Assembly: GCF_000702165.1 (NCBI RefSeq)
Contig: NZ_JNKU01000031.1
Coordinates: 1-35,272 of the forward strand
DNA: 35,272 nucleotides
Reading direction: 5' to 3'
DNA from: Sharpea azabuensis DSM 18934
GTDB taxonomy: Bacteria > Bacillota_I > Bacilli_A > Erysipelotrichales > Coprobacillaceae
The translations under genes and the position numbers were made by a program. Under the pieces are notes generated by a model. It searched no databases. It saw nothing but the letters and a program-made list of their open reading frames with translations, and was not told the DNA's origin. This document shows, piece after piece, positions 1-8,972 of this stretch (the stretch's first letter is position 1; each line of letters opens with the position of its first letter).

Positions 1-150
1 TTTTAGAAACTCGCCTTCTGCAAAGTAATACTGGCGCACATTATAGATAGCTTCATTGGCAAGATTCTTTGCTATATGGCACAGTTCTTTTATAGTTTTG
101 TAGTCTTCCTTTGAAAGATGCTTTACTTGTTGTTTTACGGTAAGATGCAT
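1..150 (-). CDS. tnpB: TnpB-type RNA-guided endonuclease (IS200/IS605 family), N-terminal fragment
   Basis: The first 50 codons of a gene running off the left edge. The start is ATG at 150-148 behind a good ribosome site (AGAAAGGAG). The peptide begins MHLTVKQQVKHL and contains KELCHIAKNLANEA and YNVRQYYF, the usual N-terminus of IS605 OrfB/TnpB proteins with their helix-turn-helix region. TnpB is a RuvC-like nuclease guided by an RNA from the transposon end. The catalytic RuvC and zinc-finger parts lie outside the window, so intactness cannot be judged. The upstream flank carries a hairpin at 229-251 that may belong to the transposon end. The family call is firm; activity is unknown. Confidence 0.85.
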   Translation of the reverse strand, partial: MHLTVKQQVKHLSKEDYKTIKELCHIAKNLANEAIYNVRQYYFAEGEFLK

Positions 151-228
151 ACGGTTTTCTCCTTTCTAAAGACTCGGAAACAGGATTTCCTGTATGCATA
201 TTATATCATATCCCTAACCGCCATTCAT

Positions 229-251
229 CCCACGGCCTAAAGGCGCGTGGG
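229..251. repeat. Imperfect hairpin upstream of tnpB, possible IS200/IS605 end structure
   Basis: CCCACG (229-234) pairs with CGTGGG (246-251). An inner GCC/GGC stem closes a TAAA loop, with one bulged G. Subterminal imperfect hairpins are typical of IS200/IS605 ends, where TnpA recognises them. The element boundary itself cannot be placed from one copy. Confidence 0.45.
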
Positions 252-294
252 TTTTCTGTCGGGAACTTTATAAAATACGTCTCTTCTACTATTA

Positions 295-320
295 ATATAT
301 ATATATATATATATATATAT
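295..320. repeat. (AT)13 dinucleotide repeat
   Basis: Thirteen uninterrupted AT units between the tnpB flank and the hydrogenase terminator. No promoter or gene was assigned. The 298-bp stretch 151-448 otherwise holds the hairpin at 229-251, this repeat and the terminator at 410-429. Confidence 0.9.
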
Positions 321-409
321 AAAGCCTGTCAATATCAGGTAAATTTTCTCTAAAACTCATTGAATTCAATAATAAAGCTATTTAGTGTTATGACAATTTA
401 AGGCAATAA

Positions 410-429
410 AGGACGGATTTCTCCGTCCT
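410..429 (-). terminator. Intrinsic terminator of the monomeric hydrogenase gene
   Basis: A perfect 8-bp stem AGGACGGA/TCCGTCCT with a 4-nt loop lies 20 bp after the stop codon at 449. On the minus strand it is followed by a short T-rich tail (TTTATT). Confidence 0.75.
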
Positions 430-448
430 CTTCATTAATCATTTTGTA

Positions 449-1984
449 TTATTCATCATCGACAACATCATTGTTGAAGTTTTCTAGATCAGTAATAAGA
501 TTCTTATAAACGGAATCGATGGATTCACTAAAGGCTGCATCCTTCATATTATTCTTAAGGGCACGACTTGATTTCATTGTATCCTGCAAAGTACCTGCAC
601 CACCAATACAGCCACCTGGACAAGCCATGCCTTCCAATAAGTAACCATCATATTTACCACGTGTAGCATCACGCATCATACGTTTACATTCTGCCAAGCC
701 TTCTGCTTTCACGACTTTTACTTCACGCTCTGGATCAAGATGCTTAACGGCATTGACAACAGCCTGGGCTACCCCACCGCTACCGGCAAAGCCACGGCCA
801 TCACTTGAGCCTTGGACAAGCTTGAAGCCATCTGGGATTTCATCAAAATCAACATTCTTTGCTTCAAACATGCCAGCCACTTCTTCAAATGTCAATGTAA
901 AGTCGACATATGACTTAATAGAATTACGAGCTGCTTCTTTCTTCTTTGCAAGACATGGACCAATGAAACAGATCTTCGCATCTGGTTCATTTTGTTTAAG
1001 AAGACGTGCTGTTAAGACCATTGGTGTTAAGGCCATGGAAATATTGTCAGCATAATCAGGGAAATCCTGTTTAGCCATCTTTGACCATGCTGGACAACAT
1101 GATGTACCCATGAATTTCAGCTTTGATGGTACTTCATCGAGAAAGTCCTGAGCTTCTTCAATCGTACATAAGTCTGCTCCCATCGCTACTTCAAGAACAT
1201 CAGTAAAGCCTAGCGCCTGGAAAGCACCACGCATTTTCTCCGGTGTTAAGTTTGGTCCAAACTGACCGGCAATAGCTGGTGCAACAATCGCATAGACATT
1301 TTCTTTATTTGTAATAGCTTTGATAGTCTGATAAATCTGACCCTTATCGACAATAGCCGCAAATGGACAGCTTACCAAGCACATTCCACAAGCCACACAT
1401 TTACTCTGATCAATATCGGCACGACCATATTCATCTTTGCCAATCGCATTAACACCACATGCTGCCACACATGGACGTTCCTGTTTAATAATGGCATTAT
1501 ATGGGCAAGCTTTCATACAAAGACCACATTTAATACATTTAGACTGATCGATATAGGACTTTCCATCAACCATGGAAATAGCCCCTTTTGGACAGACTTC
1601 CTGACATGGATGTTCAAGACATCCCTGACAACAATCAGTGACAATGACACGTTTCTCTGGACATTTATGACAGGCAAACTTAATGATATCGATGAGTGGT
1701 GGTTCATAGTATTTTTCATCAATCATACTTTCATCCACACCATCACTGATTGATTTATATTCACTAATAGGACGAAGTGAGAGTCCCATTGCAACACGTA
1801 AACGTTCAGAAACAATTGCTCTTTCGACAAAGATACTATCACGATATGTTTCTATTTCCCCGGGAATAATCTTATAGGGAAGTTCTTCAAGCTTTTCAGG
1901 TCCTCCACCTTCATAAGCTAAACGCGCGATTTCTGTAAAAATCATATGACGAATCTTGGATTTTGGGGTTGGTACACCTTTCAT
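449..1984 (-). CDS. Monomeric [FeFe]-hydrogenase (group B-like)
   Basis: Iron-only hydrogenase of 511 residues that reduces protons or oxidises H2 with ferredoxin-type electrons in the cytoplasm. The H-cluster motifs are TSCCPAW (Cys296/297), GPCLAKK (Cys344) and MACPGGCIGG (Cys455/459). Ahead of them are a cysteine-rich N-terminal block (Cys105-Cys131) and two ferredoxin-like [4Fe-4S] motifs near residues 150-160 and 196-206. There is no NuoG-like [2Fe-2S] domain, unlike the larger enzyme at 14333. PAW instead of PGW in the first motif and the N-terminal block resemble group B enzymes. I chose ATG 1984 over GTG 1990 because it lies about 10 nt after GGAGG, while the GTG is too close. It has its own extended -10 promoter and terminator, so it is not simply the last gene of the maturation operon. 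It would be a client of hydE/hydF next door. Confidence 0.93.
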   Translation of the reverse strand: MKGVPTPKSKIRHMIFTEIARLAYEGGGPEKLEELPYKIIPGEIETYRDSIFVERAIVSERLRVAMGLSLRPISEYKSISDGVDESMIDEKYYEPPLIDIIKFACHKCPEKRVIVTDCCQGCLEHPCQEVCPKGAISMVDGKSYIDQSKCIKCGLCMKACPYNAIIKQERPCVAACGVNAIGKDEYGRADIDQSKCVACGMCLVSCPFAAIVDKGQIYQTIKAITNKENVYAIVAPAIAGQFGPNLTPEKMRGAFQALGFTDVLEVAMGADLCTIEEAQDFLDEVPSKLKFMGTSCCPAWSKMAKQDFPDYADNISMALTPMVLTARLLKQNEPDAKICFIGPCLAKKKEAARNSIKSYVDFTLTFEEVAGMFEAKNVDFDEIPDGFKLVQGSSDGRGFAGSGGVAQAVVNAVKHLDPEREVKVVKAEGLAECKRMMRDATRGKYDGYLLEGMACPGGCIGGAGTLQDTMKSSRALKNNMKDAAFSESIDSVYKNLITDLENFNNDVVDDE

Positions 1985-2032
1985 ACACACATTTCCTCCT
2001 CAACTTGTAACCCTTTTCTTTTAGTCAAAGAC

Positions 2033-2041
2033 ATTATATCA
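2033..2041 (-). promoter_or_regulatory. Extended -10 promoter of the monomeric hydrogenase
   Basis: On the minus strand TGATATAAT carries a consensus -10 (TATAAT, 2038-2033) with a TGN extension. It lies about 50 bp upstream of ATG 1984. No good -35 is visible. Confidence 0.6.
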
Positions 2042-2080
2042 CAAGTCATAAAATTGGCACGACTTTCTCTTGCGAATATC

Positions 2081-2105
2081 AAAAAAGAAGTGATGATTCA
2101 CTTCT
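2081..2105 (-). terminator. Terminator at the end of the nifH-like...hydE operon
   Basis: Stem AGAAGTGA/TCACTTCT (2086-2093 with 2098-2105), loop of 4 nt, then six T on the minus strand directly after the hydE stop. It separates hydE from the downstream hydrogenase gene. Confidence 0.88.
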
Positions 2106-2106
2106 T

Positions 2107-3150
2107 CTAACGATAATCTCCTCGCGCTTCGACAACTTCATAACCCGTGCGCTTAATTCTTCTTTCCATACAGGCATGACATTCAGCCGCTTCCTCACCT
2201 GTACAGATCTTGCCATCATAAAGCATATACTTGCTTCTTACACCGCGTGGTGACAAATTGGGCATGACAACATTTGCCCCGGCAAGAAGGCCCTTTTCCC
2301 TGCCTTGGGGATCAATTGTGCCTAATGCTGTAGTAGCTGGAAGGAGGCAATGGGGCAACATGAGACGAATGATGCCAAGTAAATGCAAGGTATCTTCAAG
2401 TGTGCCTCGCGGTTCATTTTTGAATGGTGTATCGGCATGAGGAATAAATGGTCCAATGCCTACCATATGGGGATTGAAGTCTTTCATATAGATGAGATCT
2501 TCAATAATATGATTATAGGTCTGTCCCGGTGTACCGACCATGATCCCACAGCCCACCTGATAGCCAATATCCTTTAAGTCTTTCAGGCACTGTTTACGAT
2601 GAGCAATCGATAATTCTTTAGGATGAAGCTGACGATAGTGCTCGGGATTGCTTGTTTCCTGGCGTAAGAGATAGCGTTCAGCCCCAGCTTGATAGTATTT
2701 GAGATAGGAGGATTTCTCTTTCTCACCAATCGATAGTGTAATAGCCATATCGGGATGAAGAGCCTTAATAGCTTTCACAATCTCACAAATCATCTCATCA
2801 CTAAACCACATATCTTCACCACTCTGTAAGACAACAGTACGAAAACCGAGCTGATAGCCCTTTTGGGCACAGGCAACGACATCTCCAGGAGACAAGCGAT
2901 AACGCTCAGCCTTTAGGTTATCTTTACGTATTCCACAATAGAAACAATTATTCTTACAGTAATTGCTGAACTCAATCAGCCCGCGTAAATAAACATCCTT
3001 GCCATAAATCTCCTCACGCACAGCGCAGGCATTCTTATAAAGATAGTCTTCATCTTCCTTTGTCATAGAAGTCAATAATTGCTTATAGCCATCATGATCT
3101 AATTGCTGGTGCTGTCTTAAGTGATCAATAAGTTCCTTATTATTCATCAT
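2107..3150 (-). CDS. hydE: HydE, radical SAM [FeFe]-hydrogenase maturase
   Basis: Radical SAM enzyme of about 347 residues. In the known pathway HydE acts on the organometallic iron-cysteine product of HydG during assembly of the diiron subcluster. The radical SAM motif is CKNNCFYC followed by GIR, as in HydE. The C-terminal triad C-x7-C-x2-C (CTGEEAAECHAC) matches the second iron-sulfur site of Thermotoga HydE. The start is ATG 3150 (or 3147), behind GGAT inside the end of hydF, giving an 11-bp overlap. A further upstream start encoded within hydF is unlikely. PylB and BioB are relatives, but the adjacency to hydF and two [FeFe]-hydrogenases decides for HydE. No hydG is present in the window, which is odd for a hydEF locus. 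Confidence 0.92.
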   Translation of the reverse strand: MMNNKELIDHLRQHQQLDHDGYKQLLTSMTKEDEDYLYKNACAVREEIYGKDVYLRGLIEFSNYCKNNCFYCGIRKDNLKAERYRLSPGDVVACAQKGYQLGFRTVVLQSGEDMWFSDEMICEIVKAIKALHPDMAITLSIGEKEKSSYLKYYQAGAERYLLRQETSNPEHYRQLHPKELSIAHRKQCLKDLKDIGYQVGCGIMVGTPGQTYNHIIEDLIYMKDFNPHMVGIGPFIPHADTPFKNEPRGTLEDTLHLLGIIRLMLPHCLLPATTALGTIDPQGREKGLLAGANVVMPNLSPRGVRSKYMLYDGKICTGEEAAECHACMERRIKRTGYEVVEARGDYR

Positions 3151-4330
3151 TGTCTTTATCCTTAATAATCTGCATTGAACGATCAAGAATCCCATTCATA
3201 TAGGCAATGGCCATACCATAATTCGTGATGGGCACCCCCTGCTTAACAGCCTCTTGCATGCGATGGACAACTTCTCTTTCATTCAACATGCAGCCACCAC
3301 AATGAATAATCATTTTATAGGCTGATAAGTCACTTGGAAAGCCAAAGCCGGAGCTTGTTTCAATAATGAGATGCTTACCCGTGTAGTTTTTCAGCCAGTT
3401 CGGGATTTTCACTGTTCCAATATCCTTACATGTACGATGATGTGTACAGCCTTCACTGATCAGGATGTGATCTCCATCCTGTAGTTCATCAATGGATTTG
3501 ATGCCATGATATGTGACATGTAAAGCCCCTTTATAACGTGCCATAAGAATGGAAAAAGATGTCAATGGGATATCATCTGGAACGATTTTAGAAACATAGG
3601 CAAAAGCTTGTGAATCGGTAATGACAAGGGCTGGCTTTTCTATTTTATGCAATGTTTCCGCCAGTTCGCTTTCCCGACAAACAACTGGAATATTCCCATA
3701 ATCAAGTAAAGCACGAATAACTTGTTGCTGGGGTAGAATTAGACGGCCTTTAGGTGCGGAGGCATCAATAGGAATCACTAATATGACAAGTGAGCCAGAT
3801 GGCACTAGATCATGAACAAGTGCTCGTTGATCTTTTTCTGGTTTGAGTAAAGCGATTTTATCTTTGAGTTCCTTAATGTTCTCTTTTGTCTTTGAAGAGA
3901 CATAAATTGTATCCTTTGTCTCTTTGTCAAAGTGACTGAGATCACATTTATTATAGACAACAAGATAAGGAATATGGAGACTCTTAATTAGTGCTAGGAC
4001 TTCTTCATCGAGTTCATCCATCCCTTCCCTGCTATCAATGACAAGTAAGGCGATATCTGTCTTATGGAGCATTTTCTTGGCTTTTTCCACACGCTTTTCA
4101 CCAAGTTCACCCGTATCATCAAGACCCGGTGTATCAATAAAGACAACAGGTCCTAAAGGCAAGAGCTCCATCACTTTCATAACAGGATCGGTTGTTGTGC
4201 CTTTCTGATTGGAGACAATGGCTAAATCCTGATTGGTAATGGCATTAATCAAGGATGACTTCCCGGCATTACGCTTACCAAAAAGACCAATGTGAATACG
4301 TTCACTTGAAGGTGTGCTATTTAAACTCAT
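3140..4330 (-). CDS. hydF: HydF, GTPase scaffold for the H-cluster diiron subcluster
   Basis: GTPase and iron-sulfur protein that carries the assembled diiron subcluster to apo-hydrogenase. The N-terminal G domain shows GKRNAGKSS (P-loop), DTPG and NKCD. The middle is the dimerisation domain. The C-terminal cluster domain has C-T-H near residue 311 and HCGGC about 50 residues later, the HydF CxH...HCxxC signature. I start at ATG 4330 behind a GGGGGG run; the in-frame TTG one codon upstream is less likely. It overlaps the preceding nitrogenase-like gene by 14 bp and hydE by 11 bp, so translation is probably coupled. Length (396 aa) is normal for the family. Confidence 0.94.
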   Translation of the reverse strand: MSLNSTPSSERIHIGLFGKRNAGKSSLINAITNQDLAIVSNQKGTTTDPVMKVMELLPLGPVVFIDTPGLDDTGELGEKRVEKAKKMLHKTDIALLVIDSREGMDELDEEVLALIKSLHIPYLVVYNKCDLSHFDKETKDTIYVSSKTKENIKELKDKIALLKPEKDQRALVHDLVPSGSLVILVIPIDASAPKGRLILPQQQVIRALLDYGNIPVVCRESELAETLHKIEKPALVITDSQAFAYVSKIVPDDIPLTSFSILMARYKGALHVTYHGIKSIDELQDGDHILISEGCTHHRTCKDIGTVKIPNWLKNYTGKHLIIETSSGFGFPSDLSAYKMIIHCGGCMLNEREVVHRMQEAVKQGVPITNYGMAIAYMNGILDRSMQIIKDKDNDE

Positions 4331-5426
4331 CAAGAATCCCCCCTTTTAAGATATTGGGCATGCTTTTCAAATAAAGACGGCCACTAAAAGCTAAATGTGG
4401 AAGTGGTGTAATAGGTGTTGAAGTGAGAACTTGATACATCGGATCACCAATAATTGTTTGTGCCTCACTTAATGCCTGTTCCATTTCTTCTTCATCTTTA
4501 CTTACAAGATCCCCTGTTCTTATTATACGCTTAGATTCTTCTAAAGGAGTAATCATTTTATACGATGTGTATAGAGCATTGCCTAAAGAATGACTGATAA
4601 TGGCATCACCAATAATAATATGTTCATCACTCACTTCTTTATGAAGAAGAGGATTTTGTGACTTTCCTGTAGAAATAGCTTCTTCAATCGCTTTAAAGAT
4701 CTTATACTTAAAATCACCTATTGGACTCCCTAGGACATAGGGAATATGATATGTTCTTTCAAAGTATTGGGCTAAGCGTAATCCTGATGAAGAGACAACG
4801 ATATTAACATTGGCTGACGTAGATCTTTGAAGCTCTTTTAAGCTCGTATCCCTTGCCCAGATAGAGAGCACTTCATAATCATGAAAGATATCTTTAAAAA
4901 GGGCTGTTGTATCACTTGGGGTATAGTCCAAAGGTGTTACACCTAGAATATTGATAGCTTTCTTTGTAGGAACATAATCTTCAAATGATAAATGAGAAGC
5001 AAGAGCTTTAAAAGCCAAGGCAATCCCATGGGTATAATCATGCATGGCATTGGTTGGAATATAGAAAGCTGGTATATCAAGTGTTTCTTCAAGCTTCTTA
5101 CAGATGGCACTAAAGTCTGTTGCGTTGAGGTAAGGAATGGGTGAATTGGCCAAGGCAATAAACTTGGGATGCTGGTCTAATGCGACCTGGACAATGTCAT
5201 CAATGAACTTGCCATCATTGCCCATAATGGCATCGGATTCCTTTAAGCCGGATATATAAATACGTGATGCTTCTTGATACCAGCGTACTTCATCATGGGT
5301 ATTGTAGGTAGAATTGCACCCACTTGGATCATGAATGACAATAAGTCCCCCTAACTCATAAAGGGCTGAGGCCACACCGGAGATATCACCAGTATAAACA
5401 GGCAGGCGGTTATAAACACATCTCAT
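4317..5426 (-). CDS. Nitrogenase component 1-like protein, K/N-type subunit of pair 2
   Basis: Oxidoreductase/nitrogenase component 1 family, 369 residues. The N-terminal part has TGDISGVASALYELGG, then DPSGCNST, matching the NifK/NifN opening motifs (P-x-x-SG-x-x..L and P-x-GC). Cys37 is the only candidate cluster ligand there. The place where NifK has its third P-cluster cysteine reads ALANSPIP, with no cysteine. No FeMo-cofactor ligands are recognisable. It overlaps the preceding D/E-type gene by 4 bp (ATGA), so the two probably form a heterodimer, and it overlaps hydF by 14 bp. ATG 5426 is preferred to the upstream in-frame GTG. The substrate is unknown; position in a hydrogenase maturation operon suggests cofactor assembly. 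Confidence 0.8.
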   Translation of the reverse strand: MRCVYNRLPVYTGDISGVASALYELGGLIVIHDPSGCNSTYNTHDEVRWYQEASRIYISGLKESDAIMGNDGKFIDDIVQVALDQHPKFIALANSPIPYLNATDFSAICKKLEETLDIPAFYIPTNAMHDYTHGIALAFKALASHLSFEDYVPTKKAINILGVTPLDYTPSDTTALFKDIFHDYEVLSIWARDTSLKELQRSTSANVNIVVSSSGLRLAQYFERTYHIPYVLGSPIGDFKYKIFKAIEEAISTGKSQNPLLHKEVSDEHIIIGDAIISHSLGNALYTSYKMITPLEESKRIIRTGDLVSKDEEEMEQALSEAQTIIGDPMYQVLTSTPITPLPHLAFSGRLYLKSMPNILKGGILDEFK

Positions 5427-6709
5427 AATAAGCACTCACATCCTAATCCTTTTTGGGGCACAATAAGAGCAGGATCTTTTGATGCATAATAAGCTTCTTC
5501 AATCGCTTTCAGCATACTTATAAGGCCACGATAGCCAAAGAACCCTCCACCCTCAATGATATTCACAAAATGTCTGGTATTTTCAAAGTATGCTGCTTTA
5601 GGCCCAATAGCAAGACACTCTCCCTCCCCCATTTCAAAACGCATATTCGCATGAATAGTGGGGATGAGCTTTAAGGCTGGAAATTGTTTTTGAAGAAAGA
5701 GAAAATCTTCTTTTTCTTCAGGAAAGATCGTATCAAGATAGACGCTTGTCACGTTAAAACCATGTTCTAAAAGAACGCGGGCAAGGTTTAATGGCCGTGG
5801 TGTTGCCACAAAGTCAATCGCAATAGCTTTTTGTCCAATAATATCTTTTAAATGACTAAAGGCTTCATCACATGCCTCCTCTCTTGCCTGATGATCAAGA
5901 TGGGAAATATGAAGCTTGTCACAGAAAAGATCAAGTTCTTCTTGAATCGACTTGTAGTCAAAGCAAGGTGAAAGATAGAGATAGCTGGCATGTAATCTTT
6001 TTGATAAGGCCTGAATGCCATAATCACCAGCTGGATATGTACAAATATGCATTTGTGCACGACCTAGATTCAAGAAATCCTGATAGTCCATATCTTTTAG
6101 CTGACGTACTTTCAAATGGTGATCTATAGCCATTGCAACTAGGTCACTTGTTTCATATGTATGTGTGACTTCAGAGCCAAGCAAGGCGATTGAATCATCC
6201 TGTGCTAAAGGCTGAATGCTGTCATACATAACCTTACGCAGTCTTTGATCAGGAGCAAGACCTTCTTTTTGCGAGAGTGGATCCATAAAAGCTTCGACAA
6301 AGACCACAGTTGGAAAAGTCGCTCTAAGCTTCTTATAGACATAATCTAAGTCAACCGAAAGAAATTTATGAAGACAGACTGGAAAGATGATGGCTACTGG
6401 TGGTAATGAGGAACGCTTGTTGAGGGCATAGGTGATGGTTTCAATCATCTGTTCTTCTAAATGCCCATCGAAAATATCGCGCTCTTCAATCGTGATGCCA
6501 ATAAAACGGTCCATCGCATTCATTTCCGCAGCCGTCATCACTACGCCACGTAAACAGTTATCCGCACAGATATAGATCTGGATGCTTTTTGGAACCTGCA
6601 TGCCAATATGGACGATATTCCATGTTTCATGGACAGGAGGATTAAACTCTAAGCCAATTGTAAAGGGATTAGGATAGTTGGCCTCTGAAATAGGTAAGGA
6701 CATCTTCAT
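5423..6709 (-). CDS. Nitrogenase component 1-like protein, D/E-type subunit of pair 2
   Basis: 428-residue member of the nitrogenase component 1 family and probable partner of the next gene. Candidate cluster ligands are Cys48 and Cys52 (YICADNCLRG) and Cys112 (FPVCLHKF). The partner has one more, Cys37, giving a 3+1 arrangement. The C-terminus is cysteine-rich (LGCECLL). There is no NifD-like FeMo-cofactor Cys/His pair that I can identify. I chose ATG 6709, 7 nt after GGGAG; the upstream ATG 6727 overlaps the hypE stop and lacks a ribosome site. It follows hypE after 11 bp. The sequence is more diverged from NifD than the pair-1 protein at 12199-13464. Family membership is fairly sure; the reaction is unknown. 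Confidence 0.75.
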   Translation of the reverse strand: MKMSLPISEANYPNPFTIGLEFNPPVHETWNIVHIGMQVPKSIQIYICADNCLRGVVMTAAEMNAMDRFIGITIEERDIFDGHLEEQMIETITYALNKRSSLPPVAIIFPVCLHKFLSVDLDYVYKKLRATFPTVVFVEAFMDPLSQKEGLAPDQRLRKVMYDSIQPLAQDDSIALLGSEVTHTYETSDLVAMAIDHHLKVRQLKDMDYQDFLNLGRAQMHICTYPAGDYGIQALSKRLHASYLYLSPCFDYKSIQEELDLFCDKLHISHLDHQAREEACDEAFSHLKDIIGQKAIAIDFVATPRPLNLARVLLEHGFNVTSVYLDTIFPEEKEDFLFLQKQFPALKLIPTIHANMRFEMGEGECLAIGPKAAYFENTRHFVNIIEGGGFFGYRGLISMLKAIEEAYYASKDPALIVPQKGLGCECLL

Positions 6710-6720
6710 AGAAGCACTCC

Positions 6721-7722
6721 CTAACATATTCTTGGCAAGAGTTCGTTGCCCGGTGGTGGCAAGAGTGTTTCGCTGCCAATTTCGGTTGTGATTGTGACAT
6801 GACCTGGATGTTCATCAGTGACATAGCCAATCAGTGCAGCATTTTCTGTATGCTTGCTTTGGTGGAGTATTTGAAGTGTTTGATCAGCTTCACAAGCAGG
6901 AACAACGATCACCATGCGTCCTTCACAAGCTAAATAGAGAGGATCAAGACCTAGCATGCCTGTGACACCCCTGACTTCTTCAGCAACAGGAATCTTCTTG
7001 TTTTCAAGCTTGATTCCAACATTGGCTTCTCTAGCGATTTCATAAAGCACTGTGCCAACACCACCTCTTGTGGCATCACGAATGACATGCACATCCTTGA
7101 CTTTATCTGTTAAGGCATCGACTGCATTCCATAATGGTGCACAATCACTGCTTACATTGGCTTCTATGCCATAATCATCACGCTCTAAAAGAATGCATGT
7201 GCCATGTCTTCCAATATCACCTGTGACAATAATGGCATCTCCCGCCTTAGCGTAGGCTCCTGATGTCTTAATGCCATCTTTAATCGCCCCAACACCTGTT
7301 GTCGTAATAAAGACCTGGTCAACCTGGCCTTTTCCAGCAACCTTTGTATCACCTGCTACAATCTTGACCCCAACTTCCTTAGCGCACTTTTCCATTGAAG
7401 CAACAATCTCTTCTAGTTGATCCATATCAAAGCCTTCTTCAATCACAAAGGCACATGTCATATAAAGTGGCTTAGCACCCATACAAGCCAAATCATTAAC
7501 TGTACCACATATCGATAGCTTGCCAATATTGCCCCCATTAAAGAAAGGCGGAGAAACAATAAAGCCATCCGTACTCATTGCCAATGTCGCCTGCGGATTG
7601 GGCAATACTGAGGCATCATCAGCTGTAAAGTATTCATTATTGAGATGATGCTTAAAAACCTTATCAATAAGCTCAGCAGTCGCCTGACCACCTGAACCAT
7701 GTGCTAATGTTACTTTTTCCAT
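6721..7722 (-). CDS. hypE: HypE, carbamoyl dehydratase (cyanide ligand synthesis)
   Basis: PurM/AIR-synthase-like ATPase, 333 residues. HypE dehydrates the carbamoyl group placed by HypF on its C-terminal cysteine, giving a thiocyanate that is passed as CN to iron on HypCD. The N-terminus has LAHGSGGQ, followed by GDTKVAGKG and RDATRGGVG motifs. The protein ends in PRIC, the conserved tail with the reactive cysteine, so it looks fully functional. The start is ATG 7722 behind GGAGGGTTAAAGGA, overlapping hypD by 13 bp. HypE normally serves [NiFe]-hydrogenases, but only [FeFe]-hydrogenase genes lie here. Confidence 0.95.
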   Translation of the reverse strand: MEKVTLAHGSGGQATAELIDKVFKHHLNNEYFTADDASVLPNPQATLAMSTDGFIVSPPFFNGGNIGKLSICGTVNDLACMGAKPLYMTCAFVIEEGFDMDQLEEIVASMEKCAKEVGVKIVAGDTKVAGKGQVDQVFITTTGVGAIKDGIKTSGAYAKAGDAIIVTGDIGRHGTCILLERDDYGIEANVSSDCAPLWNAVDALTDKVKDVHVIRDATRGGVGTVLYEIAREANVGIKLENKKIPVAEEVRGVTGMLGLDPLYLACEGRMVIVVPACEADQTLQILHQSKHTENAALIGYVTDEHPGHVTITTEIGSETLLPPPGNELLPRIC

Positions 7723-8759
7723 TCCTTTAACCCTCCATAGAGATAATATGCCGAACAAGTTCCTTCGCTAGAAACCATGCAGGCGCCAATAGGATGATCG
7801 GGTGTACAGCCCTTACCAAAGACTGGACAGTCATATGGCTTACATGCCCCACGCAGCACCTCACCGCAACGGCAGGCTGGATTGTCTTTGCCTTTGATGG
7901 CAGGTAAATCATAAACCTTACGGGCATCATAAGCTTTGTAGGCATCTTTGAGCTGTAAGCCTGAATGGGCAATTTTGCCAATCCCACGCCATGAAGCATC
8001 ACATGGTTCCATATAAGTATAAATAATATCCTGGGCTTTTAATGAACCTTCGCTTTTGACAACACGGGGATAGGCATTCACAAAGAAAGGCTGTCCCTGC
8101 TGCACTTTTTTGACAATAATCGCAATCGCCGTCAACAATTCACTGGCCGTAAATCCTGCCACAACACCGCTCACACCTTCCTGATCACGCAATTCTTCAC
8201 AGATCTTTGTCCCAATAATCGCATGCACATGACCAGGATAAAGAAAAGCATCACAGGAATCTTTCATCGCTTCATAAGCCATTGGCATTGTCTTATTGGC
8301 GGTTAATAATGAGAAGTTGGTGAGATCTTTTGCTTCCTTGATGGTCAGAACATCACTTGGAGTCGTTGTTTCAAAGCCAATGGACAAGAAAACAACCTGT
8401 TCATCCTGATGTTTTCTCGCATATTCAACGGCATCAAGAGGTGAGTAGACAACCTTAACCTTAGCGCCTCTAGCTCTAGCCTGGGCTAATGAAAGTTTTG
8501 TCCCTGGTACACGCACTAAGTCACCAAATGTCGTAATTGTACAGCCCTTCTCAAGTGCTAGCATCACCGCCTCATCAATAAAATCAATGGGTGTCACGCA
8601 GACAGGACAGCCTGGACCAGAAATAAGATCTATGGTATCTGGGAGAATATTGCGAATACCGAGCTTAAAGATTTCATGCGTATGTGTCCCACATACTTCC
8701 ATAATACGTATTTGCGGTCCTTGATAGCTTTGAATAATCTCTAATGCTTCCTTATTCAC
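7710..8759 (-). CDS. hypD: HypD, iron-sulfur scaffold for Fe(CN)2CO assembly
   Basis: 349-residue HypD, which with HypC holds the iron atom that receives CN and CO ligands. Conserved motifs are all present: CGTHTHEIF, GPGCPVCVTP with the catalytic cysteine pair, and the C-terminal [4Fe-4S] region CRCGEVLRG...CPVFGKGC. It overlaps hypC by 8 bp and hypE by 13 bp. All expected cysteines are kept, so the Hyp ligand chemistry is predicted to be intact despite the absence of [NiFe] genes nearby. Confidence 0.96.
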   Translation of the reverse strand: MNKEALEIIQSYQGPQIRIMEVCGTHTHEIFKLGIRNILPDTIDLISGPGCPVCVTPIDFIDEAVMLALEKGCTITTFGDLVRVPGTKLSLAQARARGAKVKVVYSPLDAVEYARKHQDEQVVFLSIGFETTTPSDVLTIKEAKDLTNFSLLTANKTMPMAYEAMKDSCDAFLYPGHVHAIIGTKICEELRDQEGVSGVVAGFTASELLTAIAIIVKKVQQGQPFFVNAYPRVVKSEGSLKAQDIIYTYMEPCDASWRGIGKIAHSGLQLKDAYKAYDARKVYDLPAIKGKDNPACRCGEVLRGACKPYDCPVFGKGCTPDHPIGACMVSSEGTCSAYYLYGGLKEWKK

Positions 8760-8967
8760 CTAACAGTTCCTCCATTAAATTCTTTGATTCATTTTCATCA
8801 TCATCGGTAATCTTGGCAATCGCTGCTCCAGCATGCACCATAACATAATCACCTGGCTTTAAATCATCCAAAAGTTCAGCCGAAACGGAACGTTTAGCTC
8901 CTGTTGCATCGACAATCGCAACATTACCTTTCATCTGAATAACTTTTGCGCTAATACCTACACACAT
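8752..8967 (-). CDS. hypC: HypC, maturation chaperone partner of HypD
   Basis: Small 71-residue HypC/HupF protein. It begins MCVGISAKV with the essential Cys2 that binds iron together with HypD. ATG 8967 is chosen because Cys must directly follow the initiator; an open frame continues upstream but runs into hypF. It lies 5 bp after hypF and overlaps hypD by 8 bp. The acidic tail (TDDDENESK) is unremarkable. In [NiFe] systems HypC also docks on the large subunit; here the acceptor is unclear. Confidence 0.95.
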   Translation of the reverse strand: MCVGISAKVIQMKGNVAIVDATGAKRSVSAELLDDLKPGDYVMVHAGAAIAKITDDDENESKNLMEELLGE

Positions 8968-8972
8968 ATTGA

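Noticed and set aside
295-320. (AT)13 tract as a promoter or phase-variation switch
   Set aside because: It is not within a coding region or between recognisable -35/-10 elements; the neighbouring genes read away from it or end before it.
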